Shown: positions 31,251-41,986 of the stretch, in pieces
Layout of the letters: every line of letters starts with the position of its first letter
Numbering within the stretch: position 1 is the first letter of the stretch
Assembly (NCBI GenBank): GCA_949987705.1
Contig: OX465286.1
Span: 12,381,092 to 12,445,091, forward strand
Reading direction: 5' to 3'
DNA: 64,000 nt
Source: Thereva unica
Taxonomy: Eukaryota > Arthropoda > Insecta > Diptera > Therevidae
The notes under the pieces: generated by a model
Seen by the model: the letters and a program-made list of their open reading frames with translations, nothing else
Told to the model about the DNA's origin: nothing
The model's database searches: none
Program-made: the position numbers and the translations under genes

Positions 31251-32398
31251 GAGGGAGTGAAATTTTGTGCTGAAAATTCAAGTGACAATTCACAGTGCGA
31301 TTGTGAAATAGAAATATACTTTTTGTAGGCATAGCTTGCATACCTACTCTGGGTCAGTTTTATGCATAAGAGAATCAATTCAAACCCGAGATTTTGAAGC
31401 CATGTCAGTATCAACATTGCCTCCGCTTTCGGAGCTGGAGTCTAGTATATTTGGGATGACTTTGAAAAGCAGGTGTGTGACATAATAGAAACCCCAAATC
31501 AAACAATTGTGAAGCCATATAGATAAATATGTTGTAAAACCACTGTTGCTAAGATTCAAAGATCCAGCAAAGCGCGGTGGTATTCGAGAAAAGGTCAATA
31601 TCCTAGACACTATAAACTTTTCGAACTATGACTGTGCAAAGTTGCAACTTTTGTGCCTTCTGAACTCTTCTTTTCTAAAGCGGGTCAAGTTCTGGGAGAA
31701 AGAAGAAATGGGTTAAGTGGCAACAAAGTGTCACAAATCTCTATCTATAACAAATAAAATATTTTCGTGTTATTTTCAATTTTAGGGAGTTTCGTTTTAA
31801 ATCTGTAAATATATTTTTCCTTATACAATTTACAAAAATTTTGAAGAACATTTATAGGCACGATAATTAATATTCCTATTCATTCATTCATCATTTATCG
31901 TATCCCTCGTATACGAGCTCGATGCCAACAAATCCACTGGACCCGATAATATACCCCCTATCGTCTTAAAACAATGCGCCTCACCTTTGGCTAAACCTCG
32001 GCGCAAATTATTTTCCCTGTCATATTTCACCGGAGTTTATCCCGACTCTTGGAAACTTGCCCATGTTCAGCCCATACCGAAAAAAGGCGATTCCAGTCTT
32101 CCCTCCAACTACCGCCCTTTCCAAAACCATGGAGACGATAATCAACAAAAAGCTTATGGGATATCTAGAATCCAACCTACTCATAAACGACAGACAGTAT
32201 GGCTTCCGACAAAAAAGATCCACTGGCGATCTTTTAGTCTGTCTTACAGAACACCTCAGCCGTAGTCTGCATGGATCCGGTGAGTCTAGTCTGGTTGCTC
32301 TAGATATCTCCAAGGCTTTCGATAGAGTTTGGCACTCAGCCCTGTTAGCTAAACTCAAAGCTATTGGAGTTGACTCACTTCTACAGAAGTGGATTGAG

Positions 32399-32421
32399 TT
32401 GACTCACTTCTACAGAAGTGG
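32399..32421 (+). repeat. 23-bp filler at the 5' junction of RTE-B
   Basis: ttgactcacttctacagaag plus tgg, an exact copy of 32370-32392 in the target just upstream. It lies between the left target copy GGATTGAG (32391-32398) and the first RTE-B base. Confidence 0.85.
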
Positions 32422-35186
32422 AAAGAGAGGCCGGTGTCGGCTTTATGGTCGACCGACGGGCTGCCAGCAGCGTTATCGCATTCCAACCGATATCCGAGCG
32501 TTTGGCGGTTATAACCATCAGTGGAACGATCAAGACCCATATCATATCCGTTTATGCGCCAACCGAGACCAGCACGGACACGAACAAGGACGAATTTTAC
32601 GATCAGCTTCAACAGACGCTGGATATGATACCTCAAACCGAATTAATAATTCTCGCGGGGGATTTCAATGCACATTCAGGAGTAGATTGAACCGGCTGGG
32701 AAGAAACCATGGGCAAATTCGGACACGGAGTAATTAATGACAACGGCTTACGCCTGCTTTCATTCGCATCGTCAAACAACTTGATCGTTGGCAACAGCAT
32801 TTTCCGCCATCCACTCAAACACCAACTCACGTGGCGAAATCCATCCGGCAAAGACTCGGCGATGTTAGACTACGTTTTGATCAACACAAGATTCCGATCG
32901 ACGCTTAAAGACGTACGAGCAATGCGTGGACCCGATTGCGGATCGGACCATTATCTTGTTCGAGCGAAATTGCAGATGCGCTTGCAAAGAGCGAAGAAAA
33001 CGGAGCCACCACCAGCCAAGAAAAATTGGGCGTGCCTACGGGACCCGGCCATCGGGCGAGAGTTTCAAATGGCATTATGCAACAAATTCGCGGCGCTCGC
33101 AATACCGGACGATATCGATGTAGAAGAAAGGCAATTGTCGGAGTCTATTGTGGAGTGTGCAATGGAGTTGTGTCCAACTATCCGTAAACGGACGCAGCCA
33201 TGGATCTCGGACAGCTGTCTGGACCTCGTCGATCAGCGGAAGCGCATGAAACACGTCGACTTTGAGGAATACCGAAGATTGAACAAAGAAGTTCGGCAGA
33301 AAATGAAATTGGAACGAGAAGCGTACTGGAATAACGTTGCGGCCGACATGGAAAAAGCGGCGTCGAGGCACGAGTACCGGACGCTGTACCAGACAATTCG
33401 GCGGTTAGGCGGCAAAACGACATCAACAAACGACAACATCAAAAAATCGGATGGAACTTTTGTGACTTCTGCCCATGAACGCCTGGAGCGGTGGAGAGCA
33501 TTCTTCCACCAGCTGTATAACCACGATCCGCCGCAAGGTCCAGCACCCGAACCACCGATTATCGAACAGCCGATGAATCAGTTTCTCGATACCGAACCAA
33601 CAATTATCGAGGTGAAGACAGCAATAAAATCGCTGAAAAATGGAAAAGCGCCGGGAATAGACCAAGTAACCGCCGAGATGATCAAAGCTGGAGGTGATGT
33701 CTTATCACAACGACTTCATGTCCTCATAACACACATATGGCATTCGGATCGTGTCCCTTCGGTATGGAAGAAAGCGATCGTTGTCCCAATTTTGAAGAAA
33801 GGCGGCAGTCGGGAATGCAAGAATTATCGCGGTATTAGCCTTCTTTCGATCGTCGGTAAAGTATTTACGAAAATAATACAATCGAGGCTACAGAAACATC
33901 GAGAGCAAACGAGCCGGGAGGAACAAGCGGGATTTAGACCACATCGAGGATGCATTGATCAAATATTCGCCCTCCGTCAGTTAATGGAAGAAAGAATTCC
34001 TTGCGGCAAACGAATTGTCGTCGTTTTCATCGATTTCAAATCCGCTTTCGATTGCATCGATTGGAACAGCTTGTGGAGAGTCTTGGTAACCGAACACGTG
34101 CCATTGAGAATCATCCAACTTCCCCAAGCGTCGTACGATGGCTCAACCAGCAGCGTTCGTATTCGAAACGACTTATCCGAGGAGTTCCCGATTCAGACGG
34201 GTGTCCGACAGGGAGACGTCGCTTCGCCACTTCTCTTCAACGTTGTGATCGACGCGATTATGCGTGAAGCATTCGATGGACGACTCGGAGTTCAATACGA
34301 CGGCAACAACTTCGTAACAGACTTAATGTTCGCCGACGATAGCGCTGTTTTCGCCGACACGGATGCCGAAGCAACGGACATCTTATACGATATTTCCCGC
34401 ATCGCCCAATCATACGGGTTAAAAATCAATGCGGAAAAGACCAAAGTGCTCACAACGGATGGATCAAGAGCCAGTGTTCACCTCGATGGAACCCAAATCG
34501 AGCAGGTTCCAAGGTTCAAATATTTGGGATCATTGGTTGAGGAAACGAAAGTAGCATCGACGGCCGACGTTCACAGCCGTATCGGCCAGGCAACAGCAAC
34601 ATTCGCCTCGCTCAAGTGGTGCATATGGAAACGAGCAAATATCTCCATCAAAACAAAACTACGTCTTTACCGAACGTTGATTCTTCCGATTCTTCTTTAT
34701 GGATCTGAAACGTGGACACTGCTCAAACCGTACGTTAAGAAGCTCGAGGTCTTCCAAATGCGATGTTTGAGGCAGATCCTTCGTGTCTCACTCCGTGATC
34801 GCCTTCGAAACGAGGTTGTCAGACAAAGATGCGATCAGCAAACACTGATCGAAGAAGAAATGCAAAAACGTCGACTACGGTGGTTTGGACATGTTTGCCG
34901 AATGGATGATAACCGCTTGCCACGTAAACTTCTCTGGAGAGACCGTCCTGCAGACTGGAGAATACAGCGATCGGCACCGAAGAAAACCTGGCCAAAGAAT
35001 ATCGAGGGTGACTTAAAGAATCAACGATTATCAGTTACCGAGGCTCGAGACACCGCCAAAAACCGAGAAGAATGGAAGCGAATCGTGAATAGAGTTCGGG
35101 ACCCAGCGGCACCGACAGCAGCGTATCCGTTGCGGGGACGTCCCGCTCGGACCGCCAGCTAACGGATCAAAGAAGAAGAAGAAGAA
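32422..35186 (+). mobile_element. RTE-B, 5'-truncated, nearly intact copy
   Basis: Begins inside the endonuclease (REAGVGFMVDRR), ends directly after the stop codon with aacggatcaaagaagaagaa and a (GAA)n tail, the short 3' end expected of RTE elements. GGATTGAG is at 32391-32398 and 35187-35194. The frame is open throughout except a single TGA at 32688-32690; the other copy has Arg (CGA) there, so it is one C-to-T change. Confidence 0.9.
32709..35162 (+). CDS. RTE-B endonuclease C-terminal part and reverse transcriptase
   Basis: 817 codons after the premature TGA. Endonuclease: FRHPLKHQLTWRNPSGKDSA, MLDYVLIN, GPDCGSDHYLVRAKL. RT: LKNGKAPGIDQVTAEMIKAG, AIVVPILKKGGSRECKNYRG, ISLLSIVGKVF, REEQAGFRPHRGCIDQIF, IVVVFIDFKSAFDCIDW, TGVRQGDVASPLLFNVVIDA, DLMFADDSAVFADTDAEA (FADD intact), FKYLGSLVEE. 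Tail: YGSETWTLLKP, FQMRCLRQIL, RRLRWFGHVCRMDDNRLPRK. The upstream frame 32418-32690 is in the same phase and encodes the middle of the endonuclease with LAGDFNAHSG. The protein would nick target DNA and copy the RNA; this copy lacks the start and has the stop, so it is probably inactive. Confidence 0.85.
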   Translation: MGKFGHGVINDNGLRLLSFASSNNLIVGNSIFRHPLKHQLTWRNPSGKDSAMLDYVLINTRFRSTLKDVRAMRGPDCGSDHYLVRAKLQMRLQRAKKTEPPPAKKNWACLRDPAIGREFQMALCNKFAALAIPDDIDVEERQLSESIVECAMELCPTIRKRTQPWISDSCLDLVDQRKRMKHVDFEEYRRLNKEVRQKMKLEREAYWNNVAADMEKAASRHEYRTLYQTIRRLGGKTTSTNDNIKKSDGTFVTSAHERLERWRAFFHQLYNHDPPQGPAPEPPIIEQPMNQFLDTEPTIIEVKTAIKSLKNGKAPGIDQVTAEMIKAGGDVLSQRLHVLITHIWHSDRVPSVWKKAIVVPILKKGGSRECKNYRGISLLSIVGKVFTKIIQSRLQKHREQTSREEQAGFRPHRGCIDQIFALRQLMEERIPCGKRIVVVFIDFKSAFDCIDWNSLWRVLVTEHVPLRIIQLPQASYDGSTSSVRIRNDLSEEFPIQTGVRQGDVASPLLFNVVIDAIMREAFDGRLGVQYDGNNFVTDLMFADDSAVFADTDAEATDILYDISRIAQSYGLKINAEKTKVLTTDGSRASVHLDGTQIEQVPRFKYLGSLVEETKVASTADVHSRIGQATATFASLKWCIWKRANISIKTKLRLYRTLILPILLYGSETWTLLKPYVKKLEVFQMRCLRQILRVSLRDRLRNEVVRQRCDQQTLIEEEMQKRRLRWFGHVCRMDDNRLPRKLLWRDRPADWRIQRSAPKKTWPKNIEGDLKNQRLSVTEARDTAKNREEWKRIVNRVRDPAAPTAAYPLRGRPARTAS

Positions 35187-36206
35187 GGATTGAGAGTTTC
35201 CTTTCTGGCCGTTCAATCAAAGTTGTATTGGATGGCGTCAAATCCGCATCCCACCCGATCTCTGCGGGGGTCCCCCAGGGATCAATTTTCGATCGCGAAA
35301 ACTAATTGATCGCGAACTAATGTCCAACTCTATTAATAACGACATTAAACTGATTCTAGAGTGGGGAAAGAAGAATCGTGTTGAATTCATTCCGACAAAA
35401 CCAAGTACTGTCTTATCTCCAAAAAGAAGTTTAACACCTCTCCACCTTTGAAAGTGGGTGAAGTTCAACTAATGGCCGACCCATCCCTACACATCTTAGG
35501 CGTGACATTAGCCAAAGACTTGCGATGGAATGACCACATATTCCAAATCGCCAAACAAGCATCCCAGTGCTTGGGATTTCTTAAGAGGTGCAAGTTCCTC
35601 CTCCAGCCATCGGCCCGTGCTGTTATTTATAAATCCTACATTCGGCCTCTTCTCGAATATAACTCCCTCGTTTGGGGCGGCGCCCCACAATAACCACTTT
35701 GGCATGGTTAGATAAGGTGCAAAAAAGGGCGCTCAAGTTAATTGATGACGACACCGCCTGCTCCACCATCGACCCCTTGAGCCACCGTAGAGGAATGTAG
35801 CAGCACTGACAAAATTTTATCGCTACTATCAGTGACTGTTCCTCCGAGTTAAACGCTCTCCTGCCTCCACGGCAATCTTATACCCGCAACACCAGATTAG
35901 CCCACTCGTCTCATTCCCTTCACCTGCAACTACCCCTTTCACGCACTCAACAAGATATGAATTCGTTTGTTAATATGTAGAACAACTCGACTGTGGAATA
36001 ATCTCTCGCAGTCAGTATTTCCGAGCTCCTACAACATCCAAGAGTTCAAACGCAGGGTTCATCACCACCTTCTTCAATACCCTCCCGTACCTTTATAACC
36101 CCTCCAACCCCCAAGCTTACTGCTAGACATTGCACCATGACGTGACAAATGACATGACGGACTAGTAGTACAAAGGGTGACTCCTGAGCTTAGCACTGCC
36201 ACATAA

Positions 36207-37400
36207 AAAAACATCCCTTCTTTCGCAAACGCAATATATCTACCCGCATCACAACATTACAATACAATGGCACCTCGCCTCATTTGAAGTGAGACATTGT
36301 ACTGGTTCAAAAGGAAAAAGAGGCTCCTTTTTACAAACTCATTTTATAATCGTGTCCTAACCAACACAACTCTCTACCACATCTTTCAACATAATCTGAA
36401 ATATGAAATTTCACCATACATATAGCATAAGATTGGATAGATTCGATTATATCAATATCTAGCCATGTGGCAATGATTTTCTAATTGAATTGTTGCAATA
36501 ATTGAAAATTGAATGAATTTCCATGAAAATGCGCTTAACAACAGAAAATCATTATTTCACTTGGCTTTAGTCTATATACATATATTTCTCTGGTTCGTAT
36601 AGATAGACTACAAAATATTCTATGCTAACTGAAAGGGGGGAAATATTGTATATATGTATTTATACATATATATACAAGACAAGTCAATTTCATACATAGT
36701 TGAATTTTTAAATAATCTATATTTTTGTATTTTCTCTCTTTTTTTTTGTCTAGCTATCTCACAAATAAAAAAAGAACAGAATACTATTTTCATTCATATC
36801 CTTAATATTTTTCCTGGAATCAAGGATCGATTTTCTATATAAAATATTGTAGTTCGTCAATGTAATTGAACAATAACAATCCATCTTTACGCTACTCTCG
36901 ATTTCCTTGAATTCTAAAAAAATAAAAACAAAAGTTTACAATAGTAATAGTAAATATAGTAAAAATACGATTCACGTGCCTTACAGAACATCCTCGAGCA
37001 ATAGATGTATGTATGTATGTATGTATTTGTTCTTCACGTGTGCTATATCCTGAATAGAAATCTCTCGTAATATAATAATATTTGTTTCTTAATTTTTCGG
37101 TGCACTGATTCGGAATATCAAAAGGGTGGGGGTGGGTAAACGGAACCACCGAGGGCGGCAGAAGTAATATGATTTAATAATTTTGTTATACTCCTACATG
37201 TGATTTCGTTTTCTATTCAATTATTATTATTATTAATTTTTTTTGCTTCTTGGGGGTGGAATTTTATCTCTTATCGGTTGTGCGCGCTTTTTAAATTCTT
37301 AAATTTCTGCTAATACAGTATTTAAAATTTTGATAGAGGAATACATTTAATAATAGATAGATTCTTTTGTATTTCTGGTGCCCTCCAAGGACAAGCGCTC
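36207..37400. other. no gene recognised
   Basis: AT-rich with tatata near 36645-36675, (ATGT)n at 37004-37026 and an (ATT)n piece near 37222. Confidence 0.6.
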
Positions 37401-37404
37401 CAAA

Positions 37405-37903
37405 TTTGTTTCTCCACTAAAGGCCCCCATCCACTTACAGGCCGGCAGGCAGTGGCCGGCTTCAGTCTCACGTCATGAACATCCGCAAACAAGCGCGAAC
37501 GTGAGTGTGGATAGTTTTCACACTTAGCTTGCGCCTTGCTTTCCGTTACGAGTGCGTTTACGGCGTGAATTCTTGCCGTCAATTCACGGCTCGAGAGTGA
37601 ATAAAAGTTCAGATCTTCAGGCCCGAACTGACGATAAATGCGATTTTTGCATCAGCTTTCTTGAGCTGTAGGCATTCTTGAACTTCAGGCCATATATAGT
37701 TGGCGGCCGAATCAGTGTATAGTATTTCTTGGCCTCAAGGCGAAATTTTTCAGGTCACGGCCTGCCGTCGCACTGTGTGTAATTTGGGGCCTTAAGATAT
37801 GGGTAAATTCTACACAAAAAATTTACGCGATTGTTTAGCTTCCAACAACGGCTAGCCAAACGCGCGACAACGTCGAATGCTGCAGAGTACGAGCCAAGTA
37901 AAG
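37405..37903 (+). mobile_element. GGGGTCGTCC TIR family, copy without either terminus
   Basis: tttctccactaaaggccccc through gtacgagccaagtaa matches about 8346-9315 of the full element, without the nested hAT cluster: here aggccatatatagttggcgg is continuous. It serves as the empty-site reference. Both ends are missing. Confidence 0.8.
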
Positions 37904-38130
37904 GCTGTATCAGAACCTAAAAATATGCAGCGTGCAGCAGCAGCGCCAGAGCAGCATGCTGCAGTCCGTATCAGATCCTGTTGTTTCACCGTTGCAGCGC
38001 AATTTTTATTTGACAGGTAAACCTCAAAATAAAAATTAACTAGTGCCATTAATTTTTCCTACATGGCCTGTTAAATGCTTTTAAAAAAATTCCCGCCTGT
38101 TGTTTAAATTATTTGTCGCAAAATTTCCCG

Positions 38131-38562
38131 TTTTTTTTTTTTTTTATGTGAAAGACTAGAGTCTTCATATAGAGTGCAATGTCGAACAGCAGCTCTAGTC
38201 GGGGAAGGAAGGAACTGCCACAACCTACCCGCGATATTTTTCAGTCCACCTACTTCCAACCATTACTATTGCGACTTTGGCATCGGGGCATCGAGAAACA
38301 GCTCGCTGGAGTGTTATGCCTCCTGAAACGAGTTGAATCTCATCAACCAACCGATGACATGCGCTTTGGCGGAGCGGGGAAGGGCTAAGGAAGGCTATGA
38401 CAAGAGGAATCAGGAATGTAAAGAGGGAAGAAGAAAGAAGGAAAGTTATGTAGGTGGGAAAATTGGAAAAGGCGAAGGACCGTGGGGCTTGGCCGGGAAT
38501 CGAACCCGGGACCTCTCGGATAGTAGCTAGACGCCTTACTCCCTAGGCTACCGAGGCCCCCC
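38131..38562 (-). mobile_element. tRNA-derived SINE, copy 1
   Basis: Read on the minus strand it begins with a tRNA-like head (about 38562-38480) carrying an A-box-like tagcctagggagtaagg and a B box ggttcgattcc, then a body of about 330 bp, and a poly(A) tail (T run 38131-38145). It is transcribed by RNA polymerase III in the family model. Copy 2 at 58452-58912 matches along the whole length. Flanking sequences 37930-37990 and 38640-38690 are inversely repeated (cagcgtgcagcagcagc type), so the SINE may have landed in a small TIR element. Confidence 0.85.
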
Positions 38563-39564
38563 AGGTTTTTTGTTAAAATTCACATGTCCCGTACGAAGTG
38601 TCAAAAGTGCTGCATGTAATATGCAGCAAAATTAGAGTTTGAGATGAAAATGCAGCACGCTGCTCTGGTGCTGCTTTGCTTGTCATTTTACCATTTTATT
38701 TAATAATGATATACTCAGTAGAACATAAACATTTAGTTGATTTAAAAGTGAAAAAATATCATTTTCTTGATTTTTTATGGCCATCCAGTCTGAATTGTTA
38801 TTCAACAGAAAGAATACCATGAAAAAGTGTTATTAGTGGCTAGTCTCTAGGCACAACATCCTACTAGTTTTTTTTTTTTTTACTTTTTCTCTGTCTGTCC
38901 AGGCTAATCTCTGAAACGGCTAATCCGATTGCCACGGGACTTTCACGGGAAGATTCAGTAGTATTGGGTGTAGATGCTTTAAGTTTATTTTTTGCTCCGA
39001 TCCGACTATCAGGTCCGGATATCGTATTCGACTATCGGCTTAGACCGAACATTTTACCTGATCAACGTTAGAAAGCAAAGGGAATTTCGCGATCGCGAGC
39101 CCCTTAATCAGATTTCAAAGCCACTAATTCCTTTGGGTATTTTTTGAGTTACCATTCCTTATTGTACTACAGATTGCTGGAACAAGTGTCGATTACACTT
39201 GACTGTTCAAGCTTTCCTGGCTCTCGACCGCAGTTCTGCCTTCGATGAGGAGCTCATGAAAGCGGTCTATGGTATGGTCCATGGGTTCCCTAATTCCACT
39301 CCAGCCTTTCTTGCCTTGACCTTTTAGTGAGTATTTTGTTTTTCTGGATTCCTGCTACCCTGGATTACGGGAATGTTCCCCCTAGGGAACTGGTGCTGAA
39401 AATAGTTTTGGCTGCCCGAAGGAGATCTCGAAAGGCGATCGTTAAACGAGAGTGCAAAACCTACCCACTGCCATGCAGGCCTCGACATGATAACTTTACA
39501 TCCTGGCTTGGTAGGCCCGATCTAGTTAGCCCATCACTTTCAGGACAGATTCGAAATTGCTTTC
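38563..39564. other. no gene; possible dispersed repeat at about 38860-39070
   Basis: The motif ctgtctgtccaggctaatct then gaaacggctaatccgattg and gggactttcac resembles a motif common in insect non-coding repeats (Helitron/TIR elements), but I cannot place it. Rest unrecognised. Confidence 0.35.
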
Positions 39565-39641
39565 AACGCTCATTTTGGCGCCCCTTGCCACCTGACGCCT
39601 AGAGCGACCGCTCCACTCGCTCTACCCTAGGGCCGGCGCTG
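39565..39641. mobile_element. terminus of the CAGNGCCGGNCCTAG hAT-type family
   Basis: ctcattttggcgcccc, cctagagcgaccgctcc, ctagggccggcgctg, then TTTGTTCA (39642-39649) and RTE-B. It matches the right end of copy 1 (11093-11167) and, inverted, the left end of copy 2 (44188-44265). Sequence left of 39565 does not match the other copies. Confidence 0.85.
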
Positions 39642-41759
39642 TTTGTTCAATACATCCTCGATGTGCTCTAAATCCAGCTTGTTCTTTCCGGTTCGTTTGC
39701 TCTCGATGTTTCTGTAGCCTCGATTGTATGATTTTCGTAAATACTGTGCCGAAGATCGAATGGAGGCTAATACCGCGATAATTCTAGACTCTCGCATTTT
39801 GTTTTCAAAATTTGGACAACGGTCGCTTTCTTCCATGCCGACGGGACACGATCTGAATGCCATTTGTGTGTTATGAAGACATGGAGTCGTTGTGATAGGA
39901 CATCACCTCCGGATTTGATCATTTCAGAGGTTACTTGGTCTATTCTCGGCTCTTTTCCATTTTTCAGGGCTTTTATTGCCGTCTTCCCCTCGATAATTAT
40001 CGGTTCGGTATCGAGAAACTGATTCGTCGGCTGCTCGATAATCGGCGGTTCGAGTGCTGGACCTCGTGGTGGATCGTGGTTGTACAGCTGGTGGAAGAAC
40101 TCCCTCCACCGCTGCAGGCGCCCATGGGGAGAAGTCACGAAAGTTCCATCCGATTTCTTAATGTTGTCGTTTGTTAACGTCGTTTTGCCGCCTAACCGCC
40201 GAATTGTCTGGTACAGCGTCCGGTACTCGTGCCTCGACGCCTCTTCTTCCATGTCGGCCGCAACGTTATTCCCGATTTCATTTTCTGCCGGATTTCTTTA
40301 TCCAATCGTTGGTATTGCTCAAAGTCGACGTGTTTCATTCGCTTCCGCCGATTGACGGGGTCCAGACAGCTGTCCGAGATCCATGGCTGCATCCGTTTAC
40401 GGATAGGTGGACACAACTCCATTGCACACCCCAAAATAGATTCCGACAATCTTCTACGTCGATATCGTCCGGTATGGCGAGCGCCGCGAATTTGTTGGAT
40501 AATGCTGTAAACATGCTAAGGGCGACCGCGACGGTGCACACAAATTAAAAAGCACACACAAGAATAATCATCTTCGACATCCGAATGCTACACACGCGCA
40601 CAGGAACATACGAGAATAGCTACACAAACCCATGTCACACCGCCCAGGCAACTTTGAGGGGCGATGGCTACGAAATAGAACTTGGATTGATTGAGTCGCC
40701 ACTCTCGGCGACCTCGTCGTCGAGTGGTCTGCATATTGTGCTGCACCCTTCATACTCATAGAAAAGCTGTGTGTTCTATTCGTTTTTGCCAGTCGCTGTG
40801 GAAACTATTTTCGCCCTTAGCATGTTTACAGCATAATGCCACTCTAGCCCGATGGCAGGGTTCCGTAGGCACGCCCAATTCTTCTTGGCTGGTGGTGCCG
40901 TTATTTTCTTCGCTCTTTGTAATCGCATCTGTAATTTCGCTCGAAAAAGATAATGGTCCGATCCGCACCAAGCATTGCACGTACGTCTTTGAGCATCGAT
41001 CGGAATCTTGTGTTGTTCAAAACGTAGTCTAACATCGCCGGATGGATTTTGTCAGGTGAGTTAGTGTTTGAGTGGATGGCGAAAGATGCTGTTGCCAACG
41101 ATCAAATTATTTAACGCTGTGAATGAAAGCAGGCGTGAGCCGTTGTCGTTAATTACTCCATGTCCGAATTTGTCGAATTTGCCGGCTCGATCTGCTCCTG
41201 ATTGTGCATTAAAGTCCCCCGCGAGTATGATTAATTCGGTTCGAGGTATCATATCCAGCGTCTGTTGAAGCTGATCATAAAATTCGTCCTTGTTTGCGTC
41301 CGGGCTGGTCTCGGTTGGCGCATAAACGAATACGATATGGGTCTTGATCGTTCCACCGATCGCGGTAGCCGCCAAACGCTCGGATATCGGTTGGAATGCG
41401 ATAACGCTGTCGATCGACCATAAGCCAAACGCCGGCCTCTCGTTTCTTACTACTGGAATAGTAAAGCGTCATCGTTTCGTCGATTGTTGTCGGGACGATC
41501 GACAATGTCCCGGATCCGGTAAGTCGTTTGTCCGATGGCGCAGCAACTGATATTTTTGCATTTCAATAATTCCATTGCTATGATTTCCATTTGACCGACG
41601 TGATGTCCTGTTCGTGCATTCCACGCGGCGAATTGAATTTCTATTATCGGTGTGACTAATTTGGGTGTTCGGCCAGTAAACCACTTCTCACCAGCATCCG
41701 TGGTCCCCAGCGCTGGCATATCGGCTGCTCCGGATGCAGTAGGATTATTTCGTGAATAG
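39642..41759 (-). pseudogene. RTE-B copy 2, 5' half (inverted)
   Basis: Read leftwards: a short 5' UTR, endonuclease from FAAWNARTG (RTE start), REAGVW, THIVFVYAPTETSPDANKDE, LIILAGDFNAQSGADRAGKF, SGADRTIIFF; a disturbed stretch at about 40900-40500 where exotic sequence interrupts; then TRMQPWISDSCLDPVNRRKR, TLYQTIRRLGGKTTLTNDNI, GKEPRIDQVTSEMIKSGG. It ends at KHREQTNRKEQAGFRAHRG with attgaacaaa against the hAT terminus. The 3' half is at 45445. Confidence 0.85.
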
Positions 41760-41771
41760 TTAGTTCGTGTA

Positions 41772-41973
41772 ACTCTGCCGTCGCCTGGTCCCAAGCCCAG
41801 GGTGTGAAAGGAGGAGGGTGGTCGACCTGCCGAGTTGACCAGAATCGGTCACTCCGAAGACCGAAGAAACTAGGCAAGAAACCGCATTTTTCAAAGCGGC
41901 ACCGACAGCAGCGTATCCGTTGCGGGAACGTCCCGCTCGGACCGCCAGCTAACGGATCAAAGAAGAAGAAGAA
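41772..41973 (+). mobile_element. 202-bp SINE-like derivative of RTE-B (5' UTR joined to 3' tail)
   Basis: The first about 125 bp (tggtcccaagcccagggtg, ccagaatcggtcactccgaa, aggcaagaaaccgc) look like an RTE 5' UTR; the rest (gcggcaccgacagcagcgta to ccagctaacggatc and (GAA)n) equals the last 80 bp of RTE-B at 35107-35186. GTTAGTTCGTGTA flanks it on both sides (41759-41771, 41974-41986), so the short form itself was inserted. It sits in the 5' UTR region of RTE-B copy 2, opposite orientation. Confidence 0.85.
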
Positions 41974-41986
41974 GTTAGTTCGTGTA

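Larger units (their letters stand above)
31905..36206 (+). pseudogene. L2/CR1-group LINE, copy 3, interrupted by RTE-B
   Basis: Left part 31905-32398: ELDANKSTGPDNIPPIVLKQ, a frameshift near 32110, then QYGFRQKRSTGDLLVCLTEH, LVALDISKAFDRVWHSALL. RTE-B (32399-35186) sits after LLQKWIE. The right part resumes at 35195 (SFLSGRSIKVVLDGVKS), is internally deleted near 35290 so that the FADD region is lost, and continues LHILGVTLAKDLRWNDHI to the conserved 3' UTR ending about 36206 with an A tail. Frameshifts near 35690, 35795 and 35975. Confidence 0.85.

Noticed and set aside
38179..38530. Two plus-strand frames of 65-69 codons
   Set aside because: They lie wholly within the SINE, antisense to its body and tRNA-like head.
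38480..38562. Possible genuine tRNA gene on the minus strand
   Set aside because: A and B boxes are present but the acceptor and anticodon stems pair poorly, and the same sequence heads a second long repeat at 58835-58912, so it is a SINE head.
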